This document shows, piece after piece, positions 1 to 12,252 of a stretch of 64,000 nucleotides of DNA. The DNA comes from Valencia hispanica (Eukaryota > Chordata > Actinopteri > Cyprinodontiformes > Valenciidae), in contig OY747713.1 in NCBI GenBank assembly GCA_963556495.2, forward strand, positions 38,273,961 through 38,337,960. Reading direction: 5' to 3'. A model generated the notes under the pieces. It saw only the letters and a program-made list of their open reading frames with translations, had not been told where the DNA came from and made no database searches. The translations under genes and the position numbers were made by a program. How positions within the stretch are numbered: the first letter of the stretch is position 1; every line of letters starts with the position of its first letter.

Positions 1-569
1 CCCAAGGCACCGGAAGATCAGGGTGGTGCACGGGTCCAATGGCAGAGATCCCCCGTCGTTGTACAATTCCACTCTGCCACGGGGCTCTGGAAGAGATCTG
101 ACATTTCTCACAGTGCTTCAGGTATCGGAATTCATCAGAATCCTACCCAAAGAGCCGTGACATGTACATGACAAGCAGTGGGTGTTGGCTGATGGATGAA
201 AGAATGGGAACTGGGGATGTAGGGGAGGATGGAGCCAGAAAAAGCTGGGTTCACTTAACTTGTTTTATTGGCTGAAATAGAATTTACCAAGCTTTAAAGT
301 GCTGCCATAAAACCTCATGACCTAAATTCATGCAACACATCAAAGTAAGAGGCTTGAACGGGGATGGGATGTCGTATCAATATCTAATGCATGTTATAGG
401 AAGATGTAGATAAGATGACCGGGGTGGTGTAAATAATTTAAATGTTAAATTGATGGATTATTTTACCCATTTGTTTACAACCAAACAGAGACAACAGTTC
501 AGGAAGCATTTAGCAAAGGACATAATATACACCACAAAAACATAAGGGAGAGATAGTGCCTTCTAAAAG
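1..569. other. Unassigned non-coding sequence
   Basis: I see no credible coding frame, RNA gene or recognisable repeat here. The sequence is moderately AT-rich, ordinary intergenic or intronic DNA. Confidence 0.4.
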
Positions 570-745
570 TATCCATGCAACAATTCCACATTTAGCCATA
601 TTACAAGCACAAACTTTATTGGGTTTTAATCTAATAGATCCACATAAAGTAAAAGGAAGTTGTGAAGTGGAAGGAAAACGATACATGGTTTTCAGTTTTT
701 ACTTTCCTTTACAAACAAAAGTCTGAAAGTGTATTTGTATTTAAA
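570..745. mobile_element. Tc1-like transposon, terminal inverted repeat remnant
   Basis: The stretch keeps the order of words found in the ends of fish Tc1-like elements: an AAAGTATCC-like start, a CCACATTT...ATTACAA block, ACAAACTTTATTGGG, then GTGAAGTGGAAGGAAAA and ATACATGGTTTTC. The same family end occurs on the other strand near 60.0-60.3 kb and, decayed, near 18.65 kb. No transposase follows, so this is an isolated end or a very short non-autonomous remnant. The 66-codon frame over it is chance. Confidence 0.55.
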
Positions 746-3700
746 CACAACGATATATGGACAAAACATTTAGAGCATGTCTCTGATCGTACATCTTTCT
801 TAAGTCAGATCAATCTGTTATTAACAAATAAAATCAAAGTGCATTGCATCAGACAGGTTTGATCTATCCAGACTCCAAACAACCATGTTAGGGTTGAGAA
901 TTAGGTATTTTGTCAAGCTTCAAAATTTGCTATTAAATACAACACTGTAAAAGTTCTAGCCTTTAAAATTGAAGATGCACCATAGACAATGTCTAAGTCT
1001 TATTTTTATGTATTTAGAATGAATATTATTTACAATTTATGCTTCTACTTTAACTATAACCAGTAACATGCTACAATTCTATTGTAATAATTAAACATTG
1101 TCTGCTACTGCGTACGTCAATGTTACTTTTGTTAGACAGATCATCAGTTGCGTACGGGCATTGGTAAAGTTGAGTGCAAGTCTACTTTACCTTTAATGAC
1201 ATGGGACATTGATAAAAAAAATACAGATGGTAAAAACACAATTTTCTAAAAATATTTTTTTCAATAGGATCCAACCGCAACCCAGTGGTTTACCTAATTC
1301 AGTCCTTTCAATAATGATTCAAAGAACAAATAAAAGCGAAGAGTGAAAATAAATCTAGCATTTTTCTATTCGCAGTTCTTTATTCGCAGGATCACCTATT
1401 TGATGTTGCTGTTTGAGAAGCTGGAATATCTAGGTGCGTGCTACTTGACTCGCTTGGCTGGCGTTTGCAAGGCAGCCAAAGATATAAGCCCTTATAAATT
1501 AAATCAATTTGACAAGTTGAAGAGATTATGAGGAAAAAACAAAGAGGGAGATGAATAATGACAAATACTCTCAGTAATCTCATGATCCCTGGCTTAAGTA
1601 GAAATTTCTAAATCCCATTGGGCAAAATGATAGTAAACTCCAGCACCCTTTTCTGTCTCACAAACAAAAATGCATTGCACCGTTCACTTGCTGCACAGAT
1701 TCAGAACTTAATCAGGCGTGTGGAGAATCACAAAACTACTACTTTAGTTTAAACCCAGTTTGCAGGTTTGTCTTGTTTATGTAAACGTAATCCTCAGAAA
1801 ACTGTTGGAATGAGGGGAACCTATAGGATTAAAGGGAATAATGCATCAGAGAAGATGCAGGAGGTCTGCTGCCTGGCAGTATTCACCCTGATGGATTACG
1901 GCTTGGCATTTGCACTCCAGGTCAGTAAAATGTCAGACGGGTTATGACAGGAATGGTGATACAAAGATTATGACCGACCTCTGACCTAAAAGTTCTGAAA
2001 GGTCACTACTCACTCGCACGTCTGTGGCTTAATGTGCTTTGAGATCACGAAGGGGAAGGTAAGTGATCCAAAAGAGAATACAGAGAGACATCTGGCGACA
2101 TCAACAGTATATTTCAAACTTATTTTGCTTTAAACCGACAGAGAAAGATTCTGAGTGGTCTGATAATGTTGTTTTGTACCTCAAGCATAATTCAAGATGT
2201 GACTAGCTCCAAAACTGCAATCCTTAACTTTTTTTGGGGTCAAACTGCGGAGGAGGTAGGGGTGTGCTTAAGAATGAAGTTGACATTCAGATGGTTTGTT
2301 GAGGGATACGCTGAGATGATTTGGTATGGCTGTTATTGTAATCTGTCTGGCTTCTGCATGCTGACTCCGAATGTAACACCAAGATGTACGGATTTGTGTA
2401 ATATGAGTGTAAAACATGCATTTCTTTCATAAAGGGTGGGTCAAAAGGAACGAAGAACTCAATTATAGGGTGTTGATATTTTTCAGTAAAACCTTCAAAA
2501 ACAATTTTATATCTGAAAAAAAGGCATTAGCATGATTTCCTAAATGTCGTATCAGGGCTTAATTTGAGCCGGATCCTGGACCCGGGAACTGATTTATTTT
2601 TAAAGGGTGCGTTCCGTTAACTGTTTGCTAGGATCCAGGAACTTTTGCGCTAATTTGTCAAAATTACAACACAGACTGTCGCCCACAGTGATCCTTGGCC
2701 ACAGAGAGTACCCGGCATTAGGAGGATAAGAAATTCGTGACGAATTGAAAAACTGTTAACAAGTGTGAATACCATGCATGTCCACATCAAGTGCAGAATG
2801 TGAACGGACACAGAGCAATGTGCAGAGCAGGGAGGAGCATGAGGCCGCGGTATGGGAGATGGTAAAATATGAGATTCATTTGGAGCATATTTAAAAGCAA
2901 AATCCTCAAACGCTGTTGAACATCTTTAAATTAAGTTGCATTGTAAACAGACTTAAACACTGCTGTTTAAAGTAAATCATTTTTCAATTAGAACTAATGT
3001 GACTGATTTAATTGGTTGTTTAGTTTGTTTAAAGGAGTTAAGAGTTGCCAAGGAACTGAATAGCAACAAATTAAACGATTCTTTACAACACTTTTTAATC
3101 TTCACAGCAGGAAAATAAGTTTGAACTCTGAGTCATGAGTTCTGCCGGGTTGCAGATGAGAAAATATATGTATAATTTGCATTTTTTAAAGTCTTTTAGA
3201 GGATCTTTCGAAATATTTTCTTGGTGGAAAGAGCATGCGTGAATATTTCCCAACCTTGTGCTGATAGTGGAATGTTCTCACTATCCCAGCATCCAGTGCT
3301 GCCAGAGAGAAACTTTTCTATGGCTTGATTTGCGATTCTGGAACGGAGAACACAGTTAAAACCAGGGACTGTGGACGATATTTTGCAATCTCAGCTGTGC
3401 AACATTCCAGAGAAATAAAAGGGAAATAATTCATTGTAATATAATTTACATTCAATCAAGAGTCGGTTTTTTTACATTGACTTTTTTTTTTTTTTTACTA
3501 TGACGGAAAGATCTGAAGGCTGTCGGCCATTTTGACAGATTACAATTCACAACCCTGACCACTTAGTGCAGACCCGCACACATTTTCAATTTTATACACA
3601 AAGTCAAGGGAACTGAATCAATGAAAAAAAGATTCCCTGACAGAATCTGAGCATCATCTTGGACCTGGAGACCGTTGCCTATCCAATGCATCTCTCTGTA

Positions 3701-6439
3701 TGGGAGCTCAGCTGACAGCATGTTGAAGAGTTACGGAAGCTTTGGAGCACATAGATGCGCTGGACACATACCGGTGCATCTTACCCACTGATCCACAAGG
3801 AGCGCATACTGCTGTGAAGCAGGAGAACAGCTTAAAATAGAGAGGGAACAAACTACCGACGTACAAAGAAAATTGCATAAACTTTGACAATGTGGTCGAG
3901 ATCAGTTATTTGTCAAAAACTCTGTTCATCATGACTCCCCCGTGGACTTATGTTTCATACTGCACAATGCAATGGCTACTCTTCGCTGCTTTGCGTCCGC
4001 AGCACAATGTATGGATTTTCACAAAATAGCAGACCGCTAGCAAGAGCTTTTATGTTACTTAAACTGCCTCATTTGACTTTGCAGATCAGTTTTAGATAAC
4101 TGTGTTATATCCCTGTTTCATTACCTTCTCTCGAACTGCTTTATGATTTCCTCCTGCTACGCACAAGTTTGCCAGGGCACAGACCTCGGTCTGGTGATGC
4201 TATGGTTGTTTGTGCGTTCCGGTATCAGTGTTGGCCTCAGTGAACTCTGGTCTCACATCACTATTTGCGTTCCAGCATTCTTCAATTAACAAATTAGGCA
4301 CTGGTGGTATTACATACTTTTAGGTATATTCCTTGAAAATGTCCTCTAATAACTTTATTTGTGTTCTAAAAGTCTTCAAGCATGGCTTTTAACACAATGC
4401 TAAATGCCAAACACAATGCTACCACCAGGACTATCACATGTACAGCTTCTGCTCCTCCACCATCAGTTTAATCCATGGGTGCCACAGGGCCCTCTGACCA
4501 ACACCAGAAGACAAGGCAGCTGAAGTGTCTTGCCCCAGGACACAACGGCCGAGAGGGACGGAGCAGGAGTTCAAGCGAAAACCCACTGGTTACAGGACAA
4601 ACTCCTACCTACGGCGAGCGACCATCACCAATATCGTGGCACAGTTCAAACAGTTCAAGCCCCGCACATTTTTTTCAGTCTTCCAACAGTGAGCAAAGCC
4701 AGTACTGGGCACAATTTGGAGGGGTGTGTGTTTCTATCTAGCTGGGAGTCCTAATACAGCAGTAAGCTCACCACATAATGATTTCTATGCACAAGTTGCC
4801 TAAGCATTAATTAGGCCTGGAACCAAACCAACTACTCCTTACCTCTGAGCCATCCCTATTTTGTAGATTCCTCTGAATTGTAACGTTTTCCACGAGCAAA
4901 CACAAAATTAAAAAAGCTAGATTTATTTGAAATTCCATCATGTGCAGCTGATCCCAAAAGGTTTCAGCTACTGTAAACTTTAAGCTAGTATCAGGGGAAA
5001 GAGTATTTTTATTTCTTGATAAAAACATGTCAGGGACATGTGTTTTGCTTTTAAGGGCATTTATCTACTGTGTACTAATTGATTCCTATTTAAAAACCAT
5101 AAGAGCATGACGTGCTACACAAACAAACAGGGGAACCTTTACCCATATTAGGTTCACTTAGGTTCAATTTACAGGCCGTAAGTGCCATAACACTAAGCAG
5201 ATTACAGTCTGAAATTACGTCAGCTTCCAACAATCAATATGTACCATTAGAACTAGTCACCCTGTAATGAATGGTATATGCAAAGCCTTTTTGCATTGTG
5301 TGCATTTACTTTGGTGTGCACTCACTCTCTGACATTTTTCTACACTGAACACTTCCAGACTTGTCATTTGAGAGAAGCATAACATTCTCTTTTAGGTCAT
5401 ACTTTAAAGAGATCTAAAGTGTTGCCTGTTTCATTGGGGGTGGAGACTCACCTTTATAAATAAATAAAATTACCTGAAACCACAGGGCTTCATCATCTTG
5501 CTTAAATATCCCCTTTCTGGTGGTTTGGGATTACAAAAAACTCAAACAACGATGATGAAGAAAAGAAGGTCGCCCAATGAAAAGGAACTTGGCTTTTCGT
5601 ATTGCTCATCCAGCCAAGCATTAGTGATGCCTTTTATACACTATGAATGATCCTCACCGGAGACCGAGCAGAGAGAAACCACTCGCCTTTAGGCACCTAG
5701 GCCGTAAGCTTTGATTATTGATTCCCTGCCTCTCTTCTTTTACACATAAGGTTCCAGTTCGACCTGAAAGAACTTGTAAGCTTAAAAAAAGAAGGCTGGA
5801 TAAAACAAAGGCGGTGCAGGTCCTTTGAGGGAAACACTCACCGCGGAGACTTAAACCCTGGGCTGAACTGAGATTTAACCACTCGCAGTAGTATAGAATG
5901 ACAAAAGAAGACAACAGATAAACTAGGCTGTTGTTTTCTAGCTTCAAGGAAGACAAGAAGAAGAAAGAATGGAAAAAGAACCCTCTCAAATTGACCAACT
6001 TACTCAATCTGTTGTTAAAAACAGCCTCTCTGTAATTTATTGCATCTTTTGAAGAGGCTTTAATGGTCTCTTCTTTTCTTGATGCTGTTTTCACATTTAA
6101 ATAATACTCAACGCCAGAAGGAGAGGAAATGTTCTGCTCTTTAGTCTTACAGCCTTGACTAAAAAAAGAGTCAGGATGGTGCAACACAACAGCAACACAG
6201 CACTGTCGGTTTAAGCTGGCCTCATGCAGATCAGATTTCCTCTCGTAAACAAACATCCTAGGCCTTTATGCCAGAAGTTTTTAACAGGCCTGATGTCAGT
6301 TGTGATGTGTCTGCATTGTCTTCATTTAGCTTATCATAAAAGTAATGAGGATGAAGCAAGCTTTTTTTCAAAAAAAGGTTGAGAACAAGACAATGCCCAG
6401 CAATATCTGCTCAATAATCTGTTCTGGCAGTCTAAGATT
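746..6439. other. Unassigned, mostly non-coding
   Basis: I recognise no gene in these 5.7 kb. A poly-T run lies at 3481-3496. A CAGGGCTTAATTTG word at 2555 resembles a hAT-type terminus, but I found no matching right end. The longest open frame is 200 codons on the minus strand at 5654-6256. It has a hydrophobic centre and serine- and leucine-rich composition but no motif I recognise. I treat it as a chance frame. Confidence 0.35.
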
Positions 6440-6444
6440 TAGCT

Positions 6445-6800
6445 TTGGCATGGTCAACGTTTGAAATGGTCTTGAGCCAGAAAAGGGTAGACTGCCTTCT
6501 CCGGATTGGTGACAAGATCCTGCCCCAAATGGAGAAGTTTAAATATCTGGGGGTCTTGTTCACGAATGAGGGAAAAATCGAGCAGGAGATTGATAGGCAG
6601 ATTGGTGCGGCATCTGCAGTGATGCAGGTGCTGTACCGGTCTGTCGTACTGAAGTGAGAGCTGAACGTAAAGACGAAGCTCTCAATTTTCCGTTGGATCT
6701 ACATTCCTACCGTCATCTATGGTCACGAGCTCTAGGTAGTGACCGAAAGAACGAGATCACGGTTACAAGTGGATATTAGTTTCCTCCGAGCTGTCCCTTA
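6445..6800 (+). pseudogene. Rex3-like (RTE clade) reverse transcriptase fragment
   Basis: A frame at 6445-6657 carries the thumb/connection part of a Rex3-type reverse transcriptase, with KFKYLGVLFTNEGKIEQEIDR and IGAASAVMQ-like words. The reading continues after a stop at 6656 as a degraded ELNVKTKLSIF..IYIPTVIYGHEL region. The catalytic FADD segment, the 5' part and the tail are missing. The same protein region is far better preserved on the minus strand at 19.2-20.2 kb, which supports the family call. Dead copy. Confidence 0.8.
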
Positions 6801-7699
6801 GAGATAGTTTAAGCTTTTCAGTGACGCTGTTGTTGTATTTATATATCTATTTGTGGGTTGTGGTTGTAAAATTCTCAGTTCACATTGTTGGATTTGTTTT
6901 GTCATTGTTTTTTTCCCCTCTCCATGTCATCCTGCGGGTGTGGAGGTGGACAGGGATGTTTTCTTGTTATCTTTGTTCCCCTTCCTCTCCTATATCTTCA
7001 ACTTACCCTCTCCCTCTTTATTTTCTTCCTACCTCTTTTCATCTTCTTTCTTCCTTCCCCTTTATTTTCTGTCTCTGTGTCCATTATACCAGAAAAACCC
7101 CACAGCAACTTCAAATAAAGATTTCTTACACATATATATCAAGCGGAGTACAATAGCAAAAGTTGCAATGCTCCACTTGTGAAAGTAAATCTGTTGGGCA
7201 ATTCTGAGCGCCTCACTGCCAGACAGGACACGTAAAAAAAAAAACGGAGCAAGTCCGCAGTCAATCTACACAAATCACTAAGCACCAACAGGATATAGAA
7301 CAACCACATTTCCGGATGTTTTGCAAAATACATCAATAAAGATGGACTATAATTTTTTGTATGCATAGCTATATTAATAAAAACCTGCGTATATTTATAC
7401 ATATGTTGTCCAAAATATCTTGATACAGAATAACAGAGAATAACAGAGAATAACTGTTCTTCTCTGTTCGTCTTCCACGGAATGAAGAATTTTGTTCTGA
7501 CTTTCACAGTTATTACTGGCTTTTATCGGGAGATCTCGCAATTCCTGGGCATGCTTCTTTCAGCACCTCTGGCCTGCGGACTGGAGCGGACCGGAGTGGA
7601 TCTAGAGCGCATGCAGTGTAAATTGCGAAAAGCTGCGGAGTGCGTGGCGGACCGGAGTGGAGCGGAGTGGAGCGCATGCAGTGGAGATTGGGGGTCATC
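6801..7699. other. Unassigned; pyrimidine-rich tract and local duplication
   Basis: A strongly C/T-rich tract covers about 6905-7075 and generates several low-complexity leucine/serine/phenylalanine frames that I do not accept as genes. At about 7578-7684 the motif GGACCGGAGTGGA followed by GAGCGCATGCAGTG appears twice about 70 bp apart, a small local duplication. No coding domain is recognisable. Confidence 0.4.
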
Positions 7700-7955
7700 G
7701 AGATCGAACCAGTTGAGGTGGCTCGGCATCTGGCTAGGATGTCTTCTGGTTAGGATGCCTCCCTGGTGAGGTGTTCCGGGCATGCCCCACGGGGAGGAGA
7801 CCCAGGGGAAGACCCAGGACATGTTGGAAGGACAATGTTTCTTGGCTGGCCTGAATGCGTTGGGATTCCCCCTGAGGAGCTGGCTCAAGTGGCTGGGGAG
7901 AGGGAAGTCTGGGTCTCTTTACAGTGTAGCTGTCAAAATGTGATGATGTAGTCGC
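7700..7955 (+). pseudogene. Rex3-like retrotransposon, C-terminal fragment
   Basis: This is the extreme C-terminal end of a Rex3-type polymerase, frame-broken. The recognisable blocks are LRWLG, VRMPPW, a GRP..GKTQDM-like stretch and LGFPLRSWLKWLGRGKSGSL. The same blocks in the same order end the better copy at 19214-20264. It is probably a separate insertion from the fragment at 6445-6800, since roughly 900 bp of unrelated sequence separates them. Confidence 0.7.
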
Positions 7956-9839
7956 TGACAATTGTCAAAAACAAAACATAATCCTCTCAGATGGTGCTAC
8001 AACAGACAATAGGTCATCATGCATATGTGGGAGTCATTCCTGTTTTAGTGCACTAGGAACAGAAAAGTGTGTTGATAAAATAAGTTTATCTGCGTTGAAA
8101 AACAATGGAAAGACTGATTGTGATTTGTTTAAGTTTCCTACCTTAAAGAATTTGATGTTATATGATTATAAAATCCAATCTGTACTTTAAGTTCATTTAA
8201 TTGTAAATTTGCTTTGAAGAGTTTAAATTCCATCCCGTTTCCACAGTGGTCCTAATCCCTATTAGAGTCAGTGAAATGTGGGAGTTTACAACCCCTGATT
8301 AAACCAAAATATTACATATTACGTACATAGTCACATTACCTCCGATTATTAAAATATTTCTTAAACTCATCGGTTGTTGAAGAAGGTATACTTCTACTTA
8401 ACGCTTGCAAATTGACGCATGGTCCATACAACACATCTCGTGGAAGTTTGTTCCTTTCCAACTTTTTGTTGGTGCCGAGTACAATTTCTACTGAGTTAAC
8501 TCGCCATACCTTTTAGCCACCACAAGCGGAGCATGTGTTTGTACTCTTGCGAGTCTCCTACGTTTCTGTGCTAATGCCTGGCTTTTCACAAAGAAAATAA
8601 CTAAATTAGATTTGCACAGGCAGAGATATTGTGCCGTATTATCTCCTGCTGATGGTTCGATTCACCAAGGCTCAAGGTCATTGTCTTCATTTGCCTCTTT
8701 GCTGAGGGGATTACTGGGTATTTCTTCCTCTTACGTGTGTGCGCGTAGGCTTGTCGCCTGTGTTTTTTTCCCACAGAGTCACTCCGAAACACAGATACAA
8801 CCACAAAGGTATCGACAGGGGCTAAATGTGAGTGGCTAGTAAGCCATGTTGCTGAGCAGAACTGCCTTCTGCGAGTGTGTGCAGAGGGGGACGTCAGCGC
8901 AAAACCCATTAGTGTGTCTGAGCTTGCATCTTCAAATCTCGTTACTCCGAACTGATGCAACACGAATGCAATACAAACTCCCTCATCCAGGCTCCCTCTA
9001 GCTCTCTCACCCACTTACCGGCTACCTGCACTTCCATTGCAGTTCCTCCACCCCCTAGCCTTCTAATTCCCAGCTGAACCCCCCCCCCCCCACCTCCCCA
9101 CTCCAACCCCGCTACCCACTCTCCCTCCTCTCTCAATCAAAATCACTGTCTCTGGGCACCTTCTTATCTGTGTTTCTGTTTTTCTCTTCTCTTGTTCCTG
9201 TGGCTAAATATTTCTTGTCTCCAAAACCATTCTGTGTTGCGAGGCCAACGCAGCCCCAAAAATAGATCTTGCTACTTTGATCTAAAGTCTTTTATCTCAT
9301 TTTCACAATTGCTTTCACTGTGTGCTGATTACTCTCCATTACTGAGAATGCTGGAATGTGGCACAGTAAAGGAAAATAGATGCATGTTTTGGTGAACAGA
9401 AGCGTGGGTATGTCAATCTGCAAGACTGTCTGCTTCTTACCCACATGTTCTGAGAAGGTGACAAATCAATACTGGATAATGCACCTGCAAATTTCCCATC
9501 AAAAATATAATAACAGATTACGTTGAAGGAATGTTTAACATATATCTCAGACAAAAGCCTAGTTGTAAACATGTAAAAAGATATCTAAACTCCAGCTGGT
9601 CTATTTATGAGAATGCTTCAACAGGTGTTCAAGGTGTGCAAAAAAAACTGCTAATTAAGGGTTTTGTACAATTTTATAGAACTACACGTGCTAGCGCAGA
9701 TGTAACATTGACTTATGAGAGCTTGTTCTTTAATTGCTTATGTTGGCCAACGCTTTAATGGTCTCCAATTCTGTTTGGTCCCTGACAGAACATTAGTCAG
9801 CAACATTACCAGGTTAGCATAGAGAAAATATAAGAGAGG
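7956..9839. other. Unassigned non-coding sequence
   Basis: I see no recognisable gene or element. The longest frame is 137 codons on the minus strand (8601-9014) with no motif. A poly-C run of about 14 bases lies near 9079-9092 inside a C-rich stretch at 9030-9130. Confidence 0.35.
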
Positions 9840-11140
9840 GGGTCTCATTTATAAAACTTTAAGTTTTCATTTATAAAACTTTAAGTTACTAAAACCATAC
9901 TTAGGCTCTGCAAATATATATGTACTTTCGCAAAGAAATTTTCCGATCTGTAAAACTGAGTATGCACAGCTGCATGCGATTTCCACTTTATAAATCACAC
10001 TTTCCTTCGAAATCTGCTCAGGTGATTTTAGATCATATCCCTCCTCCTATTCACCCACTTTCTGCCATAAACGGTCAATGCAAATGGCCTAATGAATATT
10101 CTGGAAAGACTTAAGCTGGCTGATATGGGGCGTTTTACAGGTAACCATGGCAACCGAGAGGGGGAGAAGGCGCAATTCCAATAAGACTAAAATCGATGTG
10201 CTCATGGTTAACGTAGAGACACAGAAAAAGGTTTTATTTCAATCAGTCAATCAAGGTTTACCTATATAGAACTTTGCTCAGCCAAATGAGACCAAAGTGC
10301 TTCACAAACAAAAGTACAGCTAGAAATAAGAAAATTTTTAACAAGGCAACAAGAGTACGGAGATTCAAATAAAAAGTTAAAGCACAGCACAAGCAATAAA
10401 ACAAAAAAAGAACAATAAATATAAAGTTTGAATTATATGATTACTTCTTGTAGCAACAATACGATTGGAAAAAAAGCTAATAAACCAAATAAAAAGTAAA
10501 TTACAGCAGAACGTAATACGTTTCAGTACTCCTAGGTATTTAAAGCCTGACAGAATATCTGTGTTATAGGCCTACTTAAAAAAATTATTATCTGCGCAGA
10601 ATATTAGGTGGGGGTCACAAATAAACGGAAGCTCTACGAGTGGCTCAGTGTCGCTGCAGCGGTGGAGGCAAAGAGGAAGATGGCCTGCCACATCCAGAAT
10701 GTGCTGCAGGGGGGGCTGGGATGCACATTCCCAGTAGGTCGGTAAATCTAACACCGGGCAGAGTTTAGCACATAGATTTAATGGGACTGTTTTAGGGGAT
10801 CTAAATTGGCTGATCAGCCAGGCGTCATCAGGGGCCAGGAAATCTTTAAAAAACTCCCCCCATCTAGATGTTGCTGACTCTTGGTTGTGTGTTTGTTTGT
10901 GTGTGTGCAAGGTTCTACAAGTCTGAAAATTTGGCTTAAATTCACTATTTTACCATCTCACTGTCTGCGCTGCCAGTGTCCTATACGTATCCAAAATGTG
11001 GATCAGCAAGTCTTTTAGTGTGCTTAAAGTTGTGCACATTTTTACGTCACGTTTTTTATAAATCACAAAGTTTGCCTAGAAAGTCACATGCAATTTTCAG
11101 ACCCCATTTTGTACGTACGCAAGCTTTATAAATGAGGCCC
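9840..11140 (+). mobile_element. PIF/Harbinger-like DNA transposon with Myb-like ORF remnant
   Basis: The outer ends form an inverted pair: GGGTCTCATTTATAAA at the left (from 9840) against GGGCCTCATTTATAAA read inward from 11140. A translation starting at 10148 gives MATERGRRRNSNKTK followed by ETQKKVLF. After an inserted retroposon tail the same protein resumes at about 10612 as VTNKRKLYEW and SVAAAV. This pattern fits the Myb/SANT-like DNA-binding protein that Harbinger elements carry beside their transposase. No transposase is visible, so the copy is non-autonomous. A 3-bp target duplication is not clear because the left end has extra G residues. The superfamily call is inference from the ends and this protein. 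Confidence 0.55.
10232..10600 (-). mobile_element. L2-clade LINE 3' tail nested in the Harbinger-like element
   Basis: From 10232 the strand reads CAATCAGTCAATCAAGG then TTACCTATATAGAAC and CAAAGTGCTTCACA. This is the reverse of the usual L2 ending, where an AAAGCACTTTG...TATAAATAAA segment precedes (TTGA)n. It splits the Myb-like frame of the surrounding transposon between KVLF and VTNKRK, so it inserted later. Only 3' untranslated sequence is present. The right border near 10590-10600 is approximate. Confidence 0.6.
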
Positions 11141-11304
11141 TATGTCCTTAAACGAAACAGAGCTAAAACTATACAGTATATAACCAGGAATGTCCAGATA
11201 GAAATGGCTTATCCCTTATAAAGAGCTCATTTAGATTCGCCATCTGACTTTTCATTAAACTAGGACACCCTTTGACAACCTGTGTGATTTGCCACCATAT
11301 TTGA

Positions 11305-11835
11305 GCATATGAAAACTCAATATTAGGCAATGTCCTCGGAGCATCATTCTAAACTGCTGTTGATAAACTGTTTTTATCAGTTAAGGGAAATCTCCAAAAT
11401 AAGGAGGATAGTTTTCAGAGAGGATCTGGAGCTAGTTATCAATGCTTTTGTCTCTTCTCGTTTAGACTATTGTAATAGACAAAAAGATGCTGTCTCGTCT
11501 GCAGCATTTTCGTGTCAGATTTTAAATTCTAGTGTTGAGTTTTAGAACCCCGCATGGTCAGGATGTCTCCTATATCAGAGAATTGTTGTGTCCCTATGCT
11601 GTTTCCCGGAAGTTGAGCTCAGTGGACCATAACCTCCTCATAATTACTTGTTTTAGAACACATGGAGATTGTTGTTTCCAGGCTGTTGCTCCAAGACTCT
11701 AGAAATATCTTTCTCTCTCTCTATGTTTTAAGATAATTGATGATTTTGTTTCTTCAAGCATTCCCATCATAGTAGACTCAGGATTGTTTTTGAAAGTTGC
11801 TATATAAATAAATACATTTTGCTTGCTTGCTTGCG
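11305..11835 (+). pseudogene. L2/CR1-group LINE, 3' end
   Basis: The frame at 11330-11545 encodes the post-RT part of an L2/CR1-type polymerase: FYQLREISKIRRI, then ELVINAFVSSRLDYCN. Beyond it, broken frames keep later blocks of the same protein (VAPRLW-like and a terminal region). The copy ends in a short (TTGC)n run at 11820-11835 preceded by GCTATATAAATAAATAC, the typical LINE terminus. It is truncated at the 5' end before the RT catalytic region and carries stops and frameshifts. Confidence 0.7.
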
Positions 11836-11933
11836 CTATTCATTTTCTGAGGCGATTCTGCTACATTTTCCAGCTTCCACCCTACCTTGTGACAAGAGTT
11901 ACTATGGACTATTTTCTAACTACTAGTTACATA

Positions 11934-12060
11934 ATGCCCTGTGATAGACCAGCGACCAGTCCATGGTATGCCCCGCCTTTCAAGCACCCCCCCCACCCCC
12001 GTGACCCTGCAAGGATAAGCAGTATAGATAATGGACAGTTACATAATCAGAGACAAACAG
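11934..12060. repeat. Common fish interspersed repeat tail
   Basis: The words GCCCTGTGATAGACCAGCGA, GTATGCCCCGCC and GGATAAGCAGTATAGATAAT occur in this order. I recognise them as a frequent fish repeat tail that usually ends in a GGATGG-like run. Here it runs directly into the TA-rich microsatellite. Assignment to a specific LINE or SINE family is uncertain. Confidence 0.45.
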
Positions 12061-12068
12061 GGGCAACT

Positions 12069-12076
12069 CACATACA

Positions 12077-12112
<36 letters not shown>

Positions 12113-12177
12113 CATATACATATACATATATATATATATCTATGCATATAGATATATATATATATACATATACATAA

Positions 12178-12226
<49 letters not shown>

Positions 12227-12252
12227 CACACATATATATATATATATATAGA
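12069..12252. repeat. TA / CATATA microsatellite
   Basis: About 180 bp of (TA)n interrupted by CATA units. It produces artificial isoleucine/tyrosine frames in several phases on both strands, which are not genes. Confidence 0.97.

Noticed and set aside
2555..2900. hAT-type terminus CAGGGCTTAATTTG
   Set aside because: No matching inverted end or 8-bp duplication found within 2 kb.
6821..7182. Overlapping 77-111-codon frames
   Set aside because: They come from a C/T-rich tract and are low in complexity.
8601..9014. 137-codon minus-strand frame
   Set aside because: No recognisable domain, no splice or start context, and composition like its surroundings.
11823..12251. 142-codon frame rich in Ile-Tyr, plus minus-strand counterparts
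   Set aside because: Product of the TA/CATATA microsatellite.
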